From positions 1 to 10,125 of the forward strand of contig JAUZQI010000156.1 of assembly GCA_030951095.1 (NCBI GenBank): a DNA stretch of 10,125 nt, read 5' to 3'. The notes below the pieces were generated by a model. That model worked only from the letters and a program-made list of their open reading frames with translations, had not been told where the DNA came from and made no database searches. The DNA comes from Mariprofundus sp. (lineage in GTDB: Bacteria; Pseudomonadota; Zetaproteobacteria; Mariprofundales; Mariprofundaceae). This document shows positions 6,205 to 10,125 of this stretch, piece after piece; within the stretch, counting starts at the first letter, position 1, and each line of letters begins with the position of its first letter. Position numbers and translations under genes: made by a program.

Positions 6205-6755
6205 CGAGTGTACTGGTTCCGTTTGCAACGGGCGTTGAAGAAGTTGAAATGATAGCTGTCGTAGATTTGCTACGGCGTGCTGATGTGGATGTGTGCATGG
6301 CCAGCCTTGATGGCGGTTCAGTGACTGGTCGTTCCGATATTATCATTGAGTCCGATGCGGCTCTGGCTGATGTAAAAGATCGGGGTTGGGATATGGTGGT
6401 ATTGCCGGGCGGCTTACCCAATGCACACCTGTTGCGTGATGATGCCAATGTGAAGGCTGTGGTAGAAAGGCTTCGTTCCGAACATAAATCGATTGCTGCT
6501 ATCTGTGCGGCCCCAACAGCTCTGGCGGCTTATGGCATCACCAAAGGTAAACGGGTAACCTCATACCCGTCTTGTCAGCCGGAAATGGAAGCTTTGCAGC
6601 CTTCATCTGTGTATGTGGATGAAGCCGTGGTGGAAGATGATTTTTTGATCACCAGTCGTGGTCCGGGCACGGCAATCATATTTGCCTTGCGGTTGATCGC
6701 CAGATTATGCGGTGAGCCGAAATCTTCCGAAATCAGGGAATCAATCGTCGCCTGA
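6201..6755 (+). CDS. DJ-1/PfpI (YajL-like) family protein
   Basis: 184 residues, cytoplasmic. The family signature is clear: ATGVEEVEMIAVVDLLRRADVDV with E16 as the conserved acid, MVVLPGGLPNA at 66-76, and the nucleophile-elbow Cys C102 in AAICAAPTALAAYGI. TSRGPGTAIIFALRLIA sits near the C-terminus. Length and motifs fit the DJ-1/YajL subgroup, proteins linked to oxidative and carbonyl stress, although their exact activity (glyoxalase, deglycase or chaperone) is debated. The position equivalent to human DJ-1 His126 appears to be tyrosine (SYPSCQPEM). The start is ATG 6201 with GGAGG at 6189-6193, seven bases upstream. It overlaps the ybiB stop and so is the second gene of a two-gene operon. 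Confidence 0.93.
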   Translation: MTSVLVPFATGVEEVEMIAVVDLLRRADVDVCMASLDGGSVTGRSDIIIESDAALADVKDRGWDMVVLPGGLPNAHLLRDDANVKAVVERLRSEHKSIAAICAAPTALAAYGITKGKRVTSYPSCQPEMEALQPSSVYVDEAVVEDDFLITSRGPGTAIIFALRLIARLCGEPKSSEIRESIVA

Positions 6756-6759
6756 ATGG

Positions 6760-6788
6760 ACAAAGCCCGGTCAAATAACGGACTTTGT
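6760..6788. terminator. Stem-loop between convergent DJ-1 and ybjQ genes, possible weak terminator
   Basis: ACAAAG (6760-6765) pairs with CTTTGT (6783-6788). Inside, CCG (6767-6769) pairs with CGG (6779-6781) across a C/A mismatch, leaving a 9-base loop. It occupies most of the 35-bp gap between two facing stop codons. There is no T-run, so termination strength is doubtful. Confidence 0.4.
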
Positions 6789-6790
6789 GA

Positions 6791-7111
6791 TTACGACAGT
6801 GTAACAGCAGTGCCGCTTACACTGACCATCATCATGCTGCCGTCCTTGCCTACTACTTCGTAATCGATATCAATACCAACGATGGCATTGGATCCCAGTT
6901 CAACAGCTCTCGCTTGCAGTTCAGCAAAAGCGATTTCACGAGCCTTGGCCAGTTCCTTTTCATAGGCACCTGAGCGTCCGCCGACAATATCACGAATACC
7001 GGCGAACATATCCCGGAAAATATTGGTTCCAAGAATAGCTTCGCCAACGACAACGCCTTTGTAGTCGGTGATGTTTTTTCCTTCGATAGCCGGGGTTGTG
7101 CTTAATAACAT
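6791..7111 (-). CDS. ybjQ: YbjQ/UPF0145 family protein
   Basis: 106 residues, soluble, no signal peptide. It is strongly similar to E. coli YbjQ: STTPAIEG at the start, [16 protein letters not shown], then [38 protein letters not shown] and [12 protein letters not shown]. Length equals the family's usual size of about 105. YbjQ forms a pentameric ring-like fold. It is sometimes annotated as a heavy-metal-binding domain, but the sequence has no cysteine or histidine to support that, and the function is unknown. The start is ATG 7111 with GGGAG at 7118-7122, six bases upstream. A 5-bp hairpin (GGCCG/CGGCC, 7126-7130 and 7139-7143) sits just upstream of the ribosome site. Confidence 0.95.
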   Translation of the reverse strand: MLLSTTPAIEGKNITDYKGVVVGEAILGTNIFRDMFAGIRDIVGGRSGAYEKELAKAREIAFAELQARAVELGSNAIVGIDIDYEVVGKDGSMMMVSVSGTAVTLS

Positions 7112-7216
7112 ATTTGACTCCCTGGGGCCGTATCAGACCGGCCTGAATTCGTTGATGCCCATAGGGATGATTTTCCGCTAAGGGTTGCTGGATATTAGAG
7201 TATTCGTGCAACTTAT

Positions 7217-7259
7217 GGGTGGTTCTGAATCAGTGCACCCACACTTATTCAGAGGACCC
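7217..7259. repeat. Interrupted 43-bp inverted repeat
   Basis: GGGT (7217-7220) pairs with ACCC (7256-7259). TTCTGAAT (7223-7230) pairs with ATTCAGAG (7247-7254, one T.G). AGTG (7232-7235) pairs with CACT (7242-7245). The loop is CACCCA. Three helices thus stack around one centre in the ybjQ/hypothetical spacer. No T-run follows. Confidence 0.6.
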
Positions 7260-7261
7260 CT

Positions 7262-7335
7262 AACGCGCATGGACTTTTTTCACCCCGAGATATGGAACAG
7301 TATCACAGGGTGAAAAGAAGTCATGCAGGCGCGTT
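7262..7335. repeat. Long imperfect inverted repeat, 74 bp
   Basis: The left arm 7262-7286 (AACGCGC, ATG, GACTT, TTTTCACCCC) mirrors the right arm 7308-7335 (GGGTGAAAA, AAGTC, ATG, GCGCGTT). Bulges of one to four bases interrupt the arms and about 21 bases lie between them. T-runs lie on the inside of the left arm and A-runs on the inside of the right arm, so it is not an intrinsic terminator for either strand. It ends 12 bp from the stop of the minus-strand hypothetical gene. It could be a structured RNA, a REP-like element or a mobile remnant; no target duplication is visible. Confidence 0.65.
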
Positions 7336-7347
7336 GTTTGTTTCATG

Positions 7348-7686
7348 TTAATTTCCCTTGAATATGCCGGACTCTTCCTTGCTGACATTTGCTTTGATGC
7401 CTGCTTTGGAGCAGGAAAGTGTCACGGTTGTAAAATCAAGCGGAAACGATACCGGTTCGCTCAGATCCAGATTGCCGCCCAGTGATTTCACGCCGTCAGC
7501 AATGATATCATAGGGAATACGGGCGCAGTCACCCGAGCCAATCAGTATCAGACGTGCCATCTTACTATTGCTGGCAATCACCCCGGGCGTGCCATGATCA
7601 ATCATATATGAATAACTGGAAGCTGCTGCCTGCCCAGCCAGCGGAAATAGTGCTAATAGTGAATATAAAAACATTTTTCGAAACAT
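7348..7686 (-). CDS. Exported small hypothetical protein
   Basis: 112 residues, not recognised. Residues 1-22 form a Sec signal peptide (MFRK, hydrophobic core, GQAAA before SSYS), so the mature protein of about 90 residues is periplasmic. Two cysteines remain, C54 (GSGDCARI) and C92 (TLSCSKAG), which could form a single disulfide. The mature part looks like a small beta-rich domain (MARLILIG, PLDFTTVTLSC) with no known catalytic motif. The start is ATG 7686 with GGAGAG at 7690-7695, three bases upstream, which is close. It has a predicted promoter of its own, is divergent from trmB, and is followed by the 74-bp inverted repeat. Confidence 0.75.
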   Translation of the reverse strand: MFRKMFLYSLLALFPLAGQAAASSYSYMIDHGTPGVIASNSKMARLILIGSGDCARIPYDIIADGVKSLGGNLDLSEPVSFPLDFTTVTLSCSKAGIKANVSKEESGIFKGN

Positions 7687-7705
7687 AGTCTCTCCACATA
7701 AAAAT

Positions 7706-7734
7706 TTTATAATGCATGCTAACTCCCATTTAAA
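7706..7734 (-). promoter_or_regulatory. Predicted promoter of the exported hypothetical gene
   Basis: On the minus strand, -35-like TTTAAA (7729-7734, 4 of 6), 17-bp spacer and -10 TATAAA (7706-7711, 5 of 6). The leader would be short, with the ribosome site at 7690-7695. Confidence 0.55.
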
Positions 7735-7783
7735 AAAGTGACAGGGGTAGTTTTCTGTTGGCTAACAGTTTTCAGAACGTAGC

Positions 7784-8500
7784 ATGTGTCGGATGCGATT
7801 ATCAAAAGAATTCCGCGATCAGTTCAGTCAGCATGAAATGCGCACACATGGCCGAAAAAACGGTTTTGTGACCACGGGTCAGGAAGCGCGTCTATTGCAT
7901 TGGCTGCCAAAAATAGGCTTACCGAAAGAGAAAATATTACTGGATGCCGGCTTGACGGATGATGCCCCTGTAGTCATGGAGATTGGTTTTGGCAATGGCG
8001 ATTTTCTGGTGCATTTGGCTCTAACACATCCGGAATGGATGTTGGTTGGTGTCGAGATTTATTTGCCCGGTGTAGCCAAGGCGGTTGGGCGTCTGGAAGG
8101 TGCCGGTGTGATTGAGCGCTGCCGCATTACCCAATTACCTGCCCAGTTTGTATTAGCGCATCAAGTGGCGGAAGCACAGCTGGATGGCATATTCATCAAT
8201 CATCCCGACCCATGGCCAAAAGCCCGACACCACAAACGCCGGATTATCCAAAAGGATTTTGCTGCTTTGATGGTCAGTCGTTTGAAACCGGGCGGATTTA
8301 TCAAACTGGCCTCCGACAAACCGGATCTGGCCGAATGGATGCGTGATATTCTTGATGCCACATCGGGTCTGGAAAATGTAGCTGGCATTGGCGGTTTTAT
8401 TGAGCGTGATACGGACAGGCCGCAAACCAAGTTTGAACAGCGCGGTATTAAAGAAGGACGCGAGAGTCAGTTTCTGCACTTCATCAAGGTCGGGGGGTAA
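7784..8500 (+). CDS. trmB: tRNA (guanine-N7-)-methyltransferase
   Basis: 238 residues, cytoplasmic. It methylates N7 of guanine 46 in tRNA using S-adenosylmethionine. The SAM-binding motif VVMEIGFGNGDFLV (63-76) and acidic motif GVEIYLPGV (89-97) form the Rossmann core. The family hallmark PDPWPKARHHKRRII (141-155) supplies the catalytic Asp and the tRNA-binding basic residues. LKPGG (167-171) and TKFEQRG (215-221) complete the set. The N-terminal THGRKNGFVTTGQEARLLHW matches the usual lead-in helix. The residue before PDPW is His140, where many homologues have Phe. Neither ATG 7784 nor ATG 7793 has a good ribosome site; the upstream one is used. A weak promoter (GTGACA 7738-7743, GCTAAC 7761-7766) may serve it. 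No terminator was found. Confidence 0.95.
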   Translation: MCRMRLSKEFRDQFSQHEMRTHGRKNGFVTTGQEARLLHWLPKIGLPKEKILLDAGLTDDAPVVMEIGFGNGDFLVHLALTHPEWMLVGVEIYLPGVAKAVGRLEGAGVIERCRITQLPAQFVLAHQVAEAQLDGIFINHPDPWPKARHHKRRIIQKDFAALMVSRLKPGGFIKLASDKPDLAEWMRDILDATSGLENVAGIGGFIERDTDRPQTKFEQRGIKEGRESQFLHFIKVGG

Positions 8501-8544
8501 TGAGTTCACCTCGTGGCGGCAGACTTCTCCTTGTCCCGTACCGT

Positions 8545-8574
8545 TTGATAGACAGAGTTCGGCAAGCAGATTAT
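8545..8574 (+). promoter_or_regulatory. Weak candidate promoter of the His-rich protein gene
   Basis: -35 TTGATA (8545-8550, 4 of 6), 18-bp spacer, -10 GATTAT (8569-8574, 4 of 6). The position in the 101-bp gap after trmB is plausible, with a leader of about 20 bases to the ribosome site. The gene could equally be read through from trmB. Confidence 0.3.
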
Positions 8575-8601
8575 GAACACGTGTAGATCAGGGAGATAAA
8601 A

Positions 8602-8871
8602 ATGAAAACAGTCATTGCAGCAATGGCGTTCATGTTCGCACTATCAGCTAATGCGGGCATGGCGTTTGCCCACGATGGGGAACATGATGGTTATGAACAA
8701 CATGAGTCCAAAGATCATGGCGATAAGGACAGGCATGAACATGGCGATAAAGATAAGGGTCGCGGCGGCCATCACGCAGCAGCGCACACAATAGATCAAG
8801 GCCGTGACGGCAGCCATGCAGAGTCAGCAAAAGACTCAGGTAGTCATTTCTGGGACTGGTTGCCATTTTGA
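8602..8871 (+). CDS. Small exported His/Asp-rich protein
   Basis: 89 residues. Residues 1-23 are a Sec signal peptide (AGMAFA before HDGE). The mature 66 residues hold 11 His and many Asp, Glu, Lys and Gly, with no Cys. They include an imperfect tandem 8-residue repeat starting HGDKD (residues 39 and 47), seen in the DNA as CATGGCGATAA at 8716 and 8740. The protein ends in an aromatic tail, HFWDWLPF. Composition suggests a disordered periplasmic metal-binding protein (zinc, nickel, copper or iron), but no specific family is recognised and the metal is unknown. The start is ATG 8602 with GGGAG at 8591-8595, six bases upstream. It lies 101 bp after trmB in the same direction. A chain this short and low in complexity could have drifted, so function is inference only. 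Confidence 0.8.
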   Translation: MKTVIAAMAFMFALSANAGMAFAHDGEHDGYEQHESKDHGDKDRHEHGDKDKGRGGHHAAAHTIDQGRDGSHAESAKDSGSHFWDWLPF

Positions 8872-8905
8872 AATAAAATCGCTCAGCATTTCCATGCAGC
8901 CTATG

Positions 8906-8951
8906 GGCAGCAGTCTATGGACGGGCTGCCACAGCCCGACTGGATAGTCGG
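8906..8951 (+). repeat. Three overlapping, mutually exclusive hairpins
   Basis: First: GGCAGC (8906-8911) with GCTGCC (8925-8930), with an inner GTC/GAC helix. Second: CGGGCTG (8922-8928), loop CCA, CAGCCCG (8932-8938). Third: CCGACT (8936-8941), loop GGAT, AGTCGG (8946-8951). Each shares bases with the next, so the first and third can coexist while the second excludes both. No T-run follows. Confidence 0.65.
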
Positions 8952-9035
8952 ACTGGACAGTTGTTTCGCCGGAAGGTGAGCGGCAGGAGCCGCGAACGGC
9001 GATTTACTTCCCCACTCCGGCGCATTGTCGAACTG

Positions 9036-9085
9036 GAATTTTGGAGAATGGAACCACCATGCTCCTCATTCCATTTCAAAAATTC
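9036..9085. repeat. Long inverted repeat with 17-18 base arms
   Basis: The left arm 9036-9053 (GAATTTT, GGA, G bulge, AATGGAA) pairs with 9069-9085 (TTCCATT, TC, A, AAAATTC). That gives 16 pairs, one mismatch and one bulge around a 15-base loop. The end GAATTTT/AAAATTC and the inner AATGGAA/TTCCATT helices are perfect. It could be a structured RNA or a small repeat element. Confidence 0.65.
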
Positions 9086-9137
9086 ACTCGAAGTGGGATT
9101 GAAACTCATCCACTCAAATTTTTGCAAGTGGCACTTA

Positions 9138-9146
9138 TGGTATCCT
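9138..9146 (+). promoter_or_regulatory. Possible extended -10 element upstream of uvrB
   Basis: TGGTATCCT matches TGnTATAAT as an extended -10 using the TATCCT hexamer also seen upstream of ssb and the TPR gene. No -35 is recognisable (9118-9123 is ATTTTT). It would give a leader of about 150 bases to uvrB. Confidence 0.3.
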
Positions 9147-9302
9147 GCAATAAATCAGCCTTCCCCAATAGTGCCTGAGCATGTATGTGAAAAGGTAAAA
9201 TCATTACGATGAAATGTGGGTGAAAGCCGCCGATGTTGTATGCGTGACCCGATATGTAAACTCGATGCTGGATTCGCGCTTGGTCGGGGTTAGCATCGCG
9301 CG

Positions 9303-10125
9303 ATGCGCTTTGAACTTGCAGGTAATTTCGAACCACGTGGTGACCAGCCACAGGCGATAGCGGAACTGGTTGAGGGTATTGCAGACGGGCGACGGCATCA
9401 GACGTTGCTGGGTGTCACCGGTTCCGGCAAGACTTATACCATGGCCTGTGTGATCGAGTCTACCCAGAAGCCAACGCTGATTATGGCTCCGAACAAAACG
9501 TTGGCAGCCCAGCTCTATGGCGAATTTAAACAGTTTTTCCCCGACAATGCCGTTGAATATTTTGTGTCCTATTATGATTATTATCAGCCCGAGGCCTATG
9601 TGCCGTCGAGTGATGTCTATATCGAGAAAGATTCCTCCATTAACGAACAGATTGATCGCATGCGTCATGCCGCGACGCGGGCGCTGCTGGAGCGCGAGGA
9701 TGTGATTATCGTTGCATCGGTATCATGCATTTATGGTTTGGGCAGTCCCGAAGCTTATGCTGATATGTTGCTTTATTTTGAGGTTGGCCGGGAGATGGAC
9801 CAGCGGGCGGCAATCAATAAGCTGGTGGAATTGCAGTATCAGCGCAACGATATGGACTTTCATCGCGGCACCTTCCGTTTGCGCGGTGATGTGCTGGAGA
9901 TCTATCCGGCCCATGCCGAGGATTTTGCTATTCGGGTAGAATTTTTCGGGGATGAAGTCGATGCGGTAAGCCGTTTCGATCCGTTAACTGGAAAACGAAT
10001 GGAAGTGTTGCATAAATATACCGTGTTTCCGAAAAGTCATTTTGTGACGCCACGCGATCAGCTGTTGAAAGCAATGGATGCCATTCGCGCTGAGCTGGCC
10101 GAGCGGCTGGCCGAGTTGCATGATC
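9303..10125 (+). CDS. uvrB: UvrABC system protein B (excinuclease subunit), N-terminal 274 codons, cut by the window edge
   Basis: UvrB verifies damage in nucleotide excision repair and loads UvrC after delivery by UvrA. Visible parts: an N-terminal [18 protein letters not shown]; Walker A GVTGSGKT (37-44); [15 protein letters not shown] (61-75); the damage-probing beta-hairpin [23 protein letters not shown] (from about residue 90); [14 protein letters not shown]; and [27 protein letters not shown] in the UvrA-interacting domain. The remaining helicase motifs, UvrC-binding tail and stop lie beyond the window; full-length UvrB is about 670 residues. ATG 9303 is the first possible ATG, because an in-frame TAG lies at 9291-9293. 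There is no well-placed ribosome site (GGGG at 9286-9289 is 13 bases away) and the ATG lies within a 14-bp palindrome. No LexA box is visible upstream. Confidence 0.97.
   Translation, partial: MRFELAGNFEPRGDQPQAIAELVEGIADGRRHQTLLGVTGSGKTYTMACVIESTQKPTLIMAPNKTLAAQLYGEFKQFFPDNAVEYFVSYYDYYQPEAYVPSSDVYIEKDSSINEQIDRMRHAATRALLEREDVIIVASVSCIYGLGSPEAYADMLLYFEVGREMDQRAAINKLVELQYQRNDMDFHRGTFRLRGDVLEIYPAHAEDFAIRVEFFGDEVDAVSRFDPLTGKRMEVLHKYTVFPKSHFVTPRDQLLKAMDAIRAELAERLAELHD

Larger units (their letters stand above)
8872..9302. other. Hairpin-rich 431-bp region upstream of uvrB
   Basis: No convincing gene. It contains, in order: three mutually exclusive hairpins (8906-8951), nested GC-rich inverted repeats (8966-9022), a long hairpin (9036-9085), short AGTG/CACT dyads (9085-9136), an extended -10 motif (9138-9146), and a palindrome over the uvrB start (9293-9306). 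Open frames exist on both strands (plus 8961-9212, minus 8915-9127), but without ribosome sites or recognisable domains. Confidence 0.6.

Noticed and set aside
7755..7768. LexA (SOS) box
   Set aside because: CTGT and ACAG are separated by 6, not 8, bases; no better match was found upstream of uvrB, ssb or ybiB.
9129..9149. TGGCAC...TGCA resembling a sigma54 promoter
   Set aside because: The GG and GC elements are 17 bases apart instead of 12, so they cannot form a -24/-12 promoter.
9059..9178. 39-codon ORF beginning ATGCTCCTC, with GGAG upstream
   Set aside because: The GGAG is about 12 bases away and lies within the long hairpin arm; the frame overlaps other frames with no sign of coding.
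8961..9212. 83-codon plus-strand frame (TTG start), and a 70-codon frame on the opposite strand at 8915-9127
   Set aside because: No ribosome site and no recognised domain, and the region is a run of inverted repeats; kept only as a possible repeat element.
1..10125. CRISPR arrays, tRNA or rRNA genes, insertion sequences, prophage genes
   Set aside because: No regularly spaced repeats, no tRNA-like cloverleaf and no transposase, integrase or phage protein were seen on either strand.

Overview
The window looks like chromosome of a Gram-negative proteobacterium. Four products carry Sec signal peptides (a predicted carbonic anhydrase, a glycine-zipper/TPR protein, a small hypothetical and a His/Asp-rich protein), and YbiB, YbjQ and a DJ-1 family protein are present. 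Base composition is near 50% GC and genes are closely packed on both strands. The UvrB and TrmB sequences do not look like textbook beta- or gamma-proteobacterial versions. With a secreted delta-class carbonic anhydrase, a lithoautotroph or CO2-fixing bacterium, perhaps a zetaproteobacterium, is possible, but this is a guess. No transposase, integrase, tRNA, rRNA or CRISPR array was seen.

Layout. 1-21: last codons of a probable response regulator, overlapping (ATGA) a PhoR-like sensor kinase (18-1172). 1173-1514: a gap with one doubtful 44-codon ORF and a strong minus-strand terminator. 1515-2417 (-): predicted periplasmic delta-class carbonic anhydrase with its own sigma70-like promoter and a 22-bp palindrome at the predicted transcript start. 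Then on the plus strand a thioredoxin-like protein (2550-3107), ssb (3186-3653) with a textbook terminator, and a glycine-zipper/TPR envelope protein (3907-4461). Convergent to that is a class I glutamine amidotransferase (4505-5209, -). Divergent from it is a ybiB-DJ-1 pair joined by an ATGA overlap (5251-6755, +). Minus-strand ybjQ (6791-7111) and a secreted hypothetical (7348-7686) follow, separated by a hairpin-rich spacer. The right end holds trmB (7784-8500), a small His/Asp-rich secreted protein (8602-8871), a 431-bp gene-free stretch packed with inverted repeats, and the first 274 codons of uvrB (9303 to the edge).

How the parts relate. Most genes are housekeeping: DNA repair and replication (ssb, uvrB, nucleic-acid-binding YbiB), tRNA modification (trmB), redox and stress (thioredoxin-like, DJ-1). 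The more distinctive content is envelope-related: the carbonic anhydrase with a His-rich N-terminus, the His/Asp-rich small protein, and the glycine-zipper/TPR protein. Unexplained structure is concentrated in three non-coding stretches: the carbonic anhydrase promoter, the ybjQ/hypothetical spacer and the uvrB upstream region. An extended -10 motif, TGNTATCCT, occurs three times on the plus strand, each time upstream of a plus-strand gene.
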